Source: Bacillota bacterium (GTDB lineage Bacteria; Bacillota; Clostridia; Acetivibrionales; JAEZXR01). From it: DNA of 64,000 nt. This document shows, piece after piece, positions 9,051 to 17,900 of the stretch (the stretch's first letter is position 1; the number at the start of each line of letters is the position of its first letter). The position numbers and the translations under genes were made by a program. The notes under the pieces are model-generated. The model did not search any database. It had not been told where the DNA came from and saw only the letters and a program-made list of their open reading frames with translations. The DNA lies in assembly GCA_023419605.1 (NCBI GenBank), contig JAEZXR010000098.1, forward strand, positions 1-64,000. The letters run 5' to 3'.

Positions 9051-9856
9051 TAATATTTCTCTATATCTACTTTTTCAGCTGCCTGGATTCTTGTATCCAG
9101 AATGGAATTCCCCAGAGATTCGAAGAGTTCTACGCTGTCGCTTGTATAATATCGATATACGGGTTTTATGTCCTTATCTCTGGCCATGTTGTTCTCAGTG
9201 ATGACATCCTTGACCACTTTAGCCACTTCCCTGGCGGAGCTTACGAGGTTTACTTCGGGACCCATGACGCTGCGGATGGTTTCCTGCAGCAGCGGATAAT
9301 GCGTGCACCCCATCACCAGCGTGTCGATCCCCTCATTTTTCAGTGGAATCAGGTACTCTTCCGCAATCCGGTAAGCGATATCATTTTCCCACCATCCGGC
9401 TTCCGCCAGCGGTACAAATAAAGGGCATGCCTTAGAATAAATCTGTATGGAACCATCCAGCCGGTGGATAGCCCGTTCATATACGCCGCTGCTTACGGTA
9501 GCCGAAGTACCGATAACCCCCACCTTTTTATTCCGGGTTTCCCTGACCGCTGTCAAAGCTCCAGGTTCTACCACCTCGATTACCGGAATTTCAAAGCTGT
9601 TTTTTACCGTCTGCAAACTGCATGCACTGGCAGTATTGCAGGCAATAACGATCATCTTTATATCCTGGTTCAGCAAAAAACGTATATCCTGAAATGTGTA
9701 TTTCAATACCGTCTCCTTGGATTTGGTCCCATAGGGAGCCCTTCCGTTATCCCCAAAGTATACCACACTTTCGGTTGGAATCAACTCCATAATCTCCTTT
9801 AGAACCGTAAGACCCCCAAGTCCTGAGTCAAAAACACCAATTGGCCTGTTATCCAT
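9050..9856 (-). CDS. murI: Glutamate racemase
   Basis: Converts L-glutamate to D-glutamate for peptidoglycan synthesis in the cytoplasm. Both catalytic cysteines are present in their family motifs (ACNTASA near residue 70 and MGCTHYPLL near residue 180), and the N-terminal motif GVFDSGLGGLTV is intact. Length of about 268 aa is normal. The ATG chosen follows GGGGG by 5 bases; a TTG four codons upstream is less likely. The ddl gene lies directly upstream on the same strand, so two cell-wall D-amino-acid steps are grouped, separated only by an inverted repeat. Confidence 0.95.
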   Translation of the reverse strand: MDNRPIGVFDSGLGGLTVLKEIMELIPTESVVYFGDNGRAPYGTKSKETVLKYTFQDIRFLLNQDIKMIVIACNTASACSLQTVKNSFEIPVIEVVEPGALTAVRETRNKKVGVIGTSATVSSGVYERAIHRLDGSIQIYSKACPLFVPLAEAGWWENDIAYRIAEEYLIPLKNEGIDTLVMGCTHYPLLQETIRSVMGPEVNLVSSAREVAKVVKDVITENNMARDKDIKPVYRYYTSDSVELFESLGNSILDTRIQAAEKVDIEKY

Positions 9857-9882
9857 AGTTACCCCCAAACAAATTAATTGAA

Positions 9883-9945
9883 AATTGAGAATGGAGAATG
9901 GAAAATGACTAGATCTCTTACATTTTCAATTCTCCATTCTCAATT
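9883..9945. repeat. 25-bp inverted repeat between ddl and murI
   Basis: Two 25-base arms (9883-9907 and 9921-9945) are complementary except for one position, with a 13-base loop. The words AATTGAGAATGGAGAAT resemble other AT-rich repeats in this window. There is no clear T tract, so it is more likely a dispersed palindromic repeat or mRNA-stability hairpin than a terminator. Confidence 0.7.
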
Positions 9946-9949
9946 CAAA

Positions 9950-11092
9950 TCAGATTTCCCTCTTGCTATCTTCAAACCGTTCCACGGCCAAGTCGATGAC
10001 TCTCTCAATCAGCTCGGAATACGGGATTCCTGTTGCTTCCCAGAGTTTTGGGTACATGCTGATACTGGTAAATCCGGGAAGGGTGTTAATCTCATTAATA
10101 TACACCGCACCGGTTTCCTTATGTACAAAGAAGTCCACCCGGGACAGCCCGGAACAGTCGAGGGCCTTGAAAGCTTTTACTGCGTAACGCCGGATTTCCT
10201 CCATGGTGGCTGCCGGCAGATTCGCCGGTATGATCACCTTGGAACCATCACCGGATTGATATTTCGCTTCATAGTCATAGAATTCATTGCAGGGCACTAC
10301 TTCTCCTACAGTGGAAGCAATAGGATCGTCGTTTCCCAGCACGGCACATTCAACTTCCCGGCCGTTGATGAACTCTTCTACCAGGATTCTGCGGTCAAAC
10401 CGGGACGCAAACTGGAGTGCCTCCACCAATCCCTTCCTGTCGTGGGCTTTGCTGACACCCACAGAAGACCCCGCATTGGCAGGCTTGACAAAGCAAGGAT
10501 ACTCTAAAACAGCTTCCACTTCCGCAGCTAACTGTTCCGGATCCTGATTTACCTGCTTCCTGCTGAAGGTCAGGTATTTTCCCTGAGGAATCCCCACTTT
10601 TTCGAATATAATCTTTGTATAGGCCTTATCCATGCTCACTGCAGATGCAAGAACTCCACATCCCACATAAGGAACTCCCGCCAGTTCAAAAAGACCCTGG
10701 ATGGTTCCATCCTCTCCATTACAGCCATGAAGCACAGGAAATACCACGTCAATCGGGCCATTTTCATTTTCTGCCGCTGCAGACCGCAGAATGGCTTTTG
10801 CAGATGTCCCGACATCTACCAGGGCCTTCTCCGTACTTTCCTCTTCCGCAGTACAGCTATTTGCCTGCTGTAGTGCCCTGCCCTCTGCTATGGACTGCCA
10901 TTCACCGCTTCCCAGTTTTTCTACGGGACCGTCATAGCCGAGCCATCTTCCATCCTTTGTTATACCAATCATAACTACATCAAATTTATCTCTGTTTATG
11001 TTCTCCAGCACCGACTGGGCTGAAACTCTAGAAACCTCATGTTCTGAGGATTGGCCGCCAAAAACAACCGCAATCCTTCTCTTATTCCCCAT
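9950..11092 (-). CDS. ddl: D-alanine--D-alanine ligase
   Basis: ATP-grasp ligase joining two D-alanines for the peptidoglycan stem peptide. Visible signatures: the N-terminal SSEHEVSRVSAQSV motif, LHGCNGEDGTIQGL, the glycine-rich GSSVGVSKA loop, and the C-terminal metal-binding segment with INEINTLPGFTSISMYP. The region EFYDYEAKYQSGDG keeps the tyrosine typical of D-Ala-D-Ala ligases rather than the D-Ala-D-Lac (Van) type, so no glycopeptide resistance is suggested. The protein is 380 aa, of normal long-form length. ATG start. It stands immediately upstream of murI on the same strand. Confidence 0.95.
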   Translation of the reverse strand: MGNKRRIAVVFGGQSSEHEVSRVSAQSVLENINRDKFDVVMIGITKDGRWLGYDGPVEKLGSGEWQSIAEGRALQQANSCTAEEESTEKALVDVGTSAKAILRSAAAENENGPIDVVFPVLHGCNGEDGTIQGLFELAGVPYVGCGVLASAVSMDKAYTKIIFEKVGIPQGKYLTFSRKQVNQDPEQLAAEVEAVLEYPCFVKPANAGSSVGVSKAHDRKGLVEALQFASRFDRRILVEEFINGREVECAVLGNDDPIASTVGEVVPCNEFYDYEAKYQSGDGSKVIIPANLPAATMEEIRRYAVKAFKALDCSGLSRVDFFVHKETGAVYINEINTLPGFTSISMYPKLWEATGIPYSELIERVIDLAVERFEDSKREI

Positions 11093-11301
11093 ACATTTCG
11101 CCTCTCCTCTGTTATGTATATGCAGGGCGGGTATTGCTGCCTGTCTTCTTTTAGTCCGCCGACCACAGCCCCCCGCCTATAGTATATTTTTAATTTTACT
11201 ATTTAAGTACAGGAACTTCAAGTTTTTTGGCTAAATACAAAAGATTCCATGGCTCCCTGTGGTTTTGCCTACGCGAGCTTGATTCGAAGAATAGAGCGTA
11301 A

Positions 11302-11340
11302 AAAAACCGGATGCAGAAAAAATTCCCACATCCGGTTTTT
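11302..11340 (-). terminator. Terminator after the tandem solute-binding-like gene
   Basis: A 12-bp stem (AAAAACCGGATG with CATCCGGTTTTT), 15-base loop and T run on the minus strand, about 45 bp beyond the stop codon at 11383. The rest of the ddl-side spacer (11093-11301) shows nothing recognisable. Confidence 0.85.
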
Positions 11341-11382
11341 ACATTTTCAGTTATGCTGGCCTGGCTATCACAGTCCGGCGTT

Positions 11383-12861
11383 TTATGGCCTGCTGGCCTC
11401 AGTTATATTTGTCAGGAGCTTCCGGCCTGCCTCCGTATAGAAATAATCGAACCACTGTATTGCCATTTGCGGATTTTTAACGGTGGTGGTAATGAAAAAC
11501 TCCGGCGCCCCTTCTGCCTTTGTATCTAAAGAGGGTAAAACAGGCAGAGCGTAGAAATGTCCCGCTTTGTCGGTAATGCTGTCTTTATAGCCCGGATTTT
11601 CCTTGAGAAATTTTTGAATGTTTGGGGCATATTTTTCCACCAGTTCTTCCAATGGTAGCAGCGCCCCTTGTTCTGCCAGGTTGTCCATCCATTTCTTTTC
11701 CATACTGACATTAAAGAATACGGAAGGTTCTCCCGCTGCAATTCGCAAATTCACACGCTCCCTACTGCTTTTCACATCGATGGCTGCAAAATTTGCACTG
11801 ACTCCTGTTGCTGTAGAAGCTTCATTCAGCTTGGATATCGCTTCCGTATTTTGATCCATTGGTACCACTACGGGAATCGGATTCTTTTCATTTTCCTGAT
11901 AGTTGCCCTCCTTGGAAAGCAGTGAAGCATAGCAGCTCAGTACGGTCACTGCAGCTTCAGGATTTTTCATTGTTTTTGTAATGAAGAACTGATAATATTC
12001 CGTGCCATTCGGTTTCATGACCGGTAAGGCGTATATATTCCCAGCTTCCTTTGTGAGGGCTTTTTGGACATCAGGGTTTCTATCCAACCACATTTTAATA
12101 TTCGGTGCAAATTTTTCTATGTACTTGTTTTGCGGAAAGAAAACATCCATGCCGATCCACTGGTCAACCACAGACGGATCCATGAGACCACCCTCCATGA
12201 TAACAGCAGGTTCTCCAGCGGCAATCATGACAGCAGCCTTCTGTCTATAGTTTTCTGTCGGAACTGTCATAATCTGCACTTTAACTCCTGTGATGCCGGA
12301 AGCCTTCTCCAGCAATCCTATATCCACGGCATTCCCTTCGGAAGGCGCCATGATGGTGACGGGGGAAATTGGCCTTTTGGAAGCTAAATCCACGATCCCG
12401 CCCATTACCGTACTCTCTTTATTCGTATAAAAGGGCATCCATTGTACATCCCAGCCCAGGGTTTCAGCGACAAACCTCACGGGAAGCATCGCTTTGCCTT
12501 CCGTTAAAAATACGGGTACATCCAGGGATACCGTTCTTCCGTTTACGGAAGCAGTGTCACTGCCTACCACCAAATTCACCGTCACATCATTATGCCAAAT
12601 GCTGATATTTCCGTCCTGATAACGAATCTCTTCATCACTGACACCCAAGGCATTCAGCAGTACTCTTGCCGGTACCAGAACTCTCCCGTCCTGCAGTACA
12701 GGGTCCACATCAAAGTTGATGATGGTGCCGTTTACACCCACATTAATCTTATTCCCCTCAATGACCGGGCTCCCTCCATAACTTCCCACCACATTGGCAA
12801 AAGCCGTAAAGGAAGGCAGCAGCAACAGTGCCGCAAGAACCAGGGATAGAATCTTTTTCAT
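11383..12861 (-). CDS. Exported protein: copper-amine-oxidase-N-like domain plus two tandem solute-binding-protein fragments
   Basis: Secreted protein of about 492 aa with a signal peptide (cleavage near AFA-N). Residues about 25-150 match the copper amine oxidase N-terminal-like domain common on clostridial surface proteins (GRVLVPARVLLNALG, KAMLPVRFVAETLGWDV). Two copies of a segment resembling the C-terminal lobe of family 1 extracellular solute-binding proteins follow, each about 150 residues. Copy landmarks: AAGEPAVIMEGG / AAGEPSVFFNVS, EKFAPNIKMWLDRNP / EKYAPNIQKFLKENP, NIYALPV / HFYALPV, and FFITKTMKNPEAA / FFITTTVKNPQMA. Neither copy looks like a complete binding protein. No ABC permease is nearby. 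The ATG used lies four codons inside an alternative GTG. Function unknown; ligand binding at the surface is inference. Confidence 0.75.
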   Translation of the reverse strand: MKKILSLVLAALLLLPSFTAFANVVGSYGGSPVIEGNKINVGVNGTIINFDVDPVLQDGRVLVPARVLLNALGVSDEEIRYQDGNISIWHNDVTVNLVVGSDTASVNGRTVSLDVPVFLTEGKAMLPVRFVAETLGWDVQWMPFYTNKESTVMGGIVDLASKRPISPVTIMAPSEGNAVDIGLLEKASGITGVKVQIMTVPTENYRQKAAVMIAAGEPAVIMEGGLMDPSVVDQWIGMDVFFPQNKYIEKFAPNIKMWLDRNPDVQKALTKEAGNIYALPVMKPNGTEYYQFFITKTMKNPEAAVTVLSCYASLLSKEGNYQENEKNPIPVVVPMDQNTEAISKLNEASTATGVSANFAAIDVKSSRERVNLRIAAGEPSVFFNVSMEKKWMDNLAEQGALLPLEELVEKYAPNIQKFLKENPGYKDSITDKAGHFYALPVLPSLDTKAEGAPEFFITTTVKNPQMAIQWFDYFYTEAGRKLLTNITEASRP

Positions 12862-13033
12862 TGGCAAACACACTCCTTATCTCTATATGACAAATTTTTC
12901 CCTTCTCTGAGGGATACGGAATTCGGGCTAAAAAGTTCCATGATATCCTAAAATGTAATATTTCTGTAACATAACTGCCAATGGTTTCTATCCCTTCCCC
13001 TTTTGCTTAATGAGCTACGGGATATAGAAAGAA

Positions 13034-14044
13034 TCAGATAGCCAGGCTCCATCGGATCGTTGAAAACTCACTCACCCGGTTACGCCCCTTCTCCTTTGCA
13101 TCATATAAGGCTTTATCCGCATTATTGATGAACTCCTTAATAGAGTCACTCTGCTTAGGCACCAAAGTTGCAACTCCAACACTTATAGTAACACAGGGAG
13201 CTGCCGGGGAATATGCATGGGGCAATTTCAGGGCCTCAATATTTTTTCTGATTCCTTCCGCCACGGTAACAGCGCCCTCCCGGTCCGTATCAGGCAGTAT
13301 AATCCCAAATTCCTCCCCACCATACCGGGCCACAAAATCCATAGGGCGTTTTACACTGGCAGCCATTGTGTGTGCCACTTGAATCAGGCAATCGTCCCCC
13401 TTCAAGTGCCCGTAATTATCGTTATACGCTTTAAAACAATCAATATCCGCCATAATCAATGATATGGGTTTACCCGCCCGAATCGCATCTTTCAGGCTCA
13501 CTTCAATATACTGGTCAAAGCTCCGCCGGTTTGATATTCCCGTAAGGCCATCACGGGTTGAAAGACTCTCCAATCTATAGTTCGCTTCCTGCAGCTCTAA
13601 AAGCTCTTTCAGCTTCAACTCCAGTAAAGCGGCTTGTTCTTCCACCAGCTTTTTCTGGTTATACAGCTCAAGAAATACTCGCACCTTACTCTGAAGGATG
13701 ATGGGCTCAATGGGTTTGAACAGATAGTCTACAGCCCCTACTTCATATCCTTTGAATATGCATTTCTGCTCCTTGCTGATGGCAGTTACAAACAGGATGG
13801 GTATATACCGGGTTTTTTCGCTTCCTCTCATGAGTTCTGCCGTCTCAAAGCCATCCATCTCCGGCATTTGAACATCCAGCAAAACAACGGCAAAGTCATA
13901 ATCCAGCATAAGGCTCAGAGCCTCATTTCCTGATGTTGCCTTCACAATATTGCACTCCATATTTTCGAGCAATCCTTCTAAGACCAGCAGATTTTCCGGC
14001 CGATCATCTACGATTAATATATTTGCATTTTTCATTTTGAACAT
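13034..14044 (-). CDS. Response regulator with GGDEF diguanylate cyclase domain
   Basis: Receiver domain (residues about 8-125; acidic pair Asp13/Asp14, phosphoacceptor Asp57 in LLDVQMPEMDG, Lys110) joined through a coiled coil (about 130-160) to a GGDEF domain. The active site reads GGEEF at 242-246 and the inhibitory site RxxD (RPMD) stands exactly five residues before it at 233-236, so an active, product-inhibited cyclase making c-di-GMP is predicted. It is the third gene of an operon with a hybrid kinase and CheR, whose phosphoryl group it probably receives. Start ambiguous: ATG at 14044 is only 3 bases from GAGAGG, whereas an ATG three codons later is 12 bases away. Confidence 0.9.
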   Translation of the reverse strand: MFKMKNANILIVDDRPENLLVLEGLLENMECNIVKATSGNEALSLMLDYDFAVVLLDVQMPEMDGFETAELMRGSEKTRYIPILFVTAISKEQKCIFKGYEVGAVDYLFKPIEPIILQSKVRVFLELYNQKKLVEEQAALLELKLKELLELQEANYRLESLSTRDGLTGISNRRSFDQYIEVSLKDAIRAGKPISLIMADIDCFKAYNDNYGHLKGDDCLIQVAHTMAASVKRPMDFVARYGGEEFGIILPDTDREGAVTVAEGIRKNIEALKLPHAYSPAAPCVTISVGVATLVPKQSDSIKEFINNADKALYDAKEKGRNRVSEFSTIRWSLAI

Positions 14045-14122
14045 TAGCCTCTCCCTGTCAATTTAATTAAATTTATACTTACTGGATTTGTTGATTATAG
14101 AATCTGATTTCTTATCTCTAGT

Positions 14123-14971
14123 CTATATTGAAAACTTTTTCCGGTATGTTTTCTCCTCTTCGACAAAGGGCATAAAATGGTCTGCATAACCGGAAAACTT
14201 AATACTTTCCACAGACCCCAGGCAAAGAAAGCCGCCATTGCACAAACTATCACAGAATAGCTTTATCACCCGATCTTGTAGTTCTCTGTTGAAATAGATC
14301 AAAACGTTCCGGCAAATAATTACATTCATCTCCCCAAAGACCCCGTCCGTCACCAGGTTATGATCCGCAAAAATAATCTTCCGTTTAAGATCCTGCTTCA
14401 ACATAACAGATTCATATTTGGCAATATAATAGTCCGAAAAGGAGGCTGTTCCTCCTGCCTGCTGGTAATTATACGTGTACTCCTGAATGGTATCAATAGG
14501 GTAAATTCCTTCCTTTGCTTTATGCAAAACGATTTCGTTAAAATCGGTTGCATAAAGCTGCGCCCGGTCATACAGCCCTTCTTCTTCGAGCAAAATAGCC
14601 ATGGAATATACTTCTTCCCCTGTTGAACAGCCGGCATGCCATACTTTAATAAAAGGATATGTTTTTAATACCGGAACAACCTCCTTTCTGAAGGCTTTAT
14701 AAAAGGACGGATCCCGGAACATCTCCGTAACATTGATGGAAAAGTCCGCCAAAAGCAGCTTAAAGAACTCCTTGTCATAAAGCACCTTATGCTGCATCGC
14801 AGTGATGCTGTTCAACCCCGCCGCAGACATTCTGCGAAGAATTCTTCTTTTCATATGGGTATCGGAGTAATTTTTAAAGTCATAGCCATACTTTAAAAAA
14901 ATCGACTCCAACAGCAGTCTTATTTCTATATCCTCGTTTTCAACCCTTTCCTGCATCGCATCCGGACTCAT
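14123..14971 (-). CDS. CheR-type protein-glutamate methyltransferase
   Basis: S-adenosylmethionine-dependent methyltransferase of the CheR family, 282 aa. The SAM-binding motif HAGCSTGEEVYS (near residue 110) and the second family motif NVIICRNVLIYF are clear, and the N-terminal CheR helical domain (KNYSDTHMKRRILRRM) is present. Its start overlaps the stop of the upstream hybrid kinase in ATGA, so translation is coupled. No CheB, CheA, CheW or receptor gene is next to it. CheR homologues placed with hybrid kinases often belong to signalling systems other than classical chemotaxis, and that is the likely situation here; the methylation target is unknown. Confidence 0.9.
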   Translation of the reverse strand: MSPDAMQERVENEDIEIRLLLESIFLKYGYDFKNYSDTHMKRRILRRMSAAGLNSITAMQHKVLYDKEFFKLLLADFSINVTEMFRDPSFYKAFRKEVVPVLKTYPFIKVWHAGCSTGEEVYSMAILLEEEGLYDRAQLYATDFNEIVLHKAKEGIYPIDTIQEYTYNYQQAGGTASFSDYYIAKYESVMLKQDLKRKIIFADHNLVTDGVFGEMNVIICRNVLIYFNRELQDRVIKLFCDSLCNGGFLCLGSVESIKFSGYADHFMPFVEEEKTYRKKFSI

Positions 14972-17900
14972 TTATACAACCACACCCTTAAAAGTGATAT
15001 AAGGCGGTCCACCTCAATCGGTTTGACTAAGTAGTCATTGGCGCCCGCTTCAATACATTTTTGCCTGTCATCCTTCATTGCCTTGGCTGTCAGTGCAATA
15101 ATCGGTACCCTCCTGGATTTCTCTTCCTTTCGTATCTCCCGCATTGCAGTATAGCCATCCATTTCCGGCATCATGATATCCATAAGAATTAAATCGGTAT
15201 CCGGGTTTTGATCCAGTTTTTGGATTCCTTCCCTGCCATTCCGCCCCACAACCACTCGCACTCCCTTCTCCTCCAGAATACTGGAAAGAGCAAATACGTT
15301 TCTCATATCATCGTCGACAATCAGAATCTTCTTATTGTTTAAGGAAGCTTCTTTTTCCTGGCTTGACCGGATCGCTTTAATTTTCTTTTCCTCAATTTTT
15401 GAATTCACATCATGTAAAAACAAGCTGGCTTCCGCTACAAGCCTTTCCAGGGATTTCGAACCTTTAATGACAATACTCTCCACATATTTGTGCAGCTCCG
15501 CCTCATCCTCCTGTGTAAGGGATTTCTCCGTATGAATGATCACGGGTATGTTTGTCATGCTTTCATTTCGCAGCAGGGTTAAAAACTCCAGGCCTGTCAT
15601 ATCCTTCAGCATCAAGTCAAGGATGATACAGTCAAACTGTTCTGCATTCAGCAATTTCAACGCTTCGGCTCCGGAATCCACTGCCTGGACCTGTATTCCT
15701 TTTTTACTGATGACCTCCGTCACTTTTTCAACCTGTTCCCGGTTTTCATCCAGAAGCAAAAGCTTTTTACAAGGTTTTGAAATCAATTCCTCGATTCTAT
15801 TAAAGACCTCATCCAGCTTTTCCAAGGTTACGGGCTTTTGAAGATAGCCGATGATGTCTCCAGGCTTTTCCTGGCGGTTCCGGGTCTCACCTCCTGAAAC
15901 AATATGAACCGGAATATTCTCTGTTTCCCCATCTTCCTTTAACTGCTCGATGACCTTCCATCCCGTGATATCCGGAAGGCCAATGTCCAATAAAATAGCA
16001 TCCGGTTTGTAGTTACCTGCCAGTCGGATTCCCTCTGCCCCATTATTTGCAACAATACATTTAAAGCCCTTCTCATGGGAAAGATCCAACAAAATGCTGG
16101 AGAAATTCTTATCGTCTTCTATAATGAGCAAAAGCTTCTCACTGGCACTAACTTTTTCCCTATCATCCTTGATTTCATTTCCTATTGTTTCAGATACAGC
16201 CGGTAACTGCCTATGATTGCGGGTCTTACTGCGGTCCTGCTCCTTTACCGCCGCTGACTGGGCGAAGGATTCTTCAAAACTTTCGTACTTACACGGTAAT
16301 TCCAGTGTAAACGTACTGCCTTTTCCTTCTTCGCTCTTCAAATAAATCCTTCCCCCCAGCAATTGGGCCAATTCTCTTGAAATGGAAAGCCCCAGACCTG
16401 TACCCCCATATTTTCTACTGGTGGTACCATCCGACTGCTTGAAGGCTTCGAATATCACTTCCTGTTTTTCCAGCGGTATACCAATGCCCGTATCTGTAAC
16501 TGAAATACTTATCTTCTCCTCATTTTCACCTTCCGGACCGGATACATCGGCCTTATCCCTATAGCCTATGGTCATCGTGATGCCGCCGTCATGGGTAAAC
16601 TTAAAGGCATTGGAAAGCAGATTGTTTATAATCTGCTGTACTCTCTGCATATCGGAAATGATGCTCTCCGGCAAGTCATTATCGGTATGGATTACAAAAT
16701 TAAGCCCTTTTTGTACGGCAATGGGCCTGAAGGACCGGTCCACATACTGAGCCAATTCTCTTACATTCACATTCTCCGGGGTAACATCCATTTTACCGGC
16801 CTCTACCTTGGATAAGTCCAGAATGTCATTGATAAGCTTCAGCAGGTCTTCCCCCGAAGAGTATATAGTTTTCGCAAATTCAATCTGTTTATTTGTTAAA
16901 GGCTCATGATCCGTTTTGTTCGCCAGCATTTGCGAAAGCACCAGTATACTGTTCAGCGGCGTCCTTAATTCATGAGACATATTCGCCAGAAACTCCGATT
17001 TATATTTGCTTGCGATCTCAAGGGCTTTCGCTTTCTCTTCAATTTCTACCTGAGCATTTTTCAAATGGTCATTCTTAATGGACATATCATTCTTCTGAAT
17101 TTCCAGGCTTTTCGTCCGCTCCTCAAGTTCTTCATTCGTTATTCTTAATTCTTCCTGTTGTGCCTGCAAACGGGACTCTGATTCCTTTAAGGCCTTTGTT
17201 TGCTCTTCCAGTTCTTCATTATATTGTTTTAGTTCTTCCTGCTGCGCTTGAAGCCGCAGTTCAGAGGCCTTCAATGCTTTTGTCTGCTCTTCCAGCTCCT
17301 CGTTGCTTTGACGGAGTTCCTCCTGTTGGACCTGTAATTCTTCGGACTGTTCCAAGGTTTTACAGAGCAGTTCCTGCATCTTAACCCTGGCTTCCGCCGA
17401 ATGAATACTCACGGCGATGCCTTCACTGATTTGCTCAATAAATTCCAATTGCATATCCGTAAAGGGGTGGAACGACCCTAGCTCAATCAAACATTTAACT
17501 TCATGGTTATGCAAACAGGGCGCTACCAGAATGTTCGCCGGAGTTGCCTCGCCCACGCCCGAACTGATTTTAATATAATCCTCCGGTACATCCGTAATAA
17601 GGATGCTTTGCTTTTCCAACGCCGATTGCCCCACGATCCCTTCACCCATCCTTACCTCATTGGATAGGTTCCCGTGCCGTTTATAAGCATAGCTTCCGAA
17701 CAGCTTGAATACATTATCGCCGGTTTTAATATAAATGGCACCGATTTGCGCACTTACATATTTGCTGACATAGGTAACGGCATTTGTGGCAAGCTGCTCA
17801 ATTCCCTGCTCTCCGCGCAATTTTTCATTCAGCTCGGCCTGTCCTGTTTTGATCCAGCTCTGCTTTTTATTGTCCTGGATAATATCCTTCAGTTTGGCCA

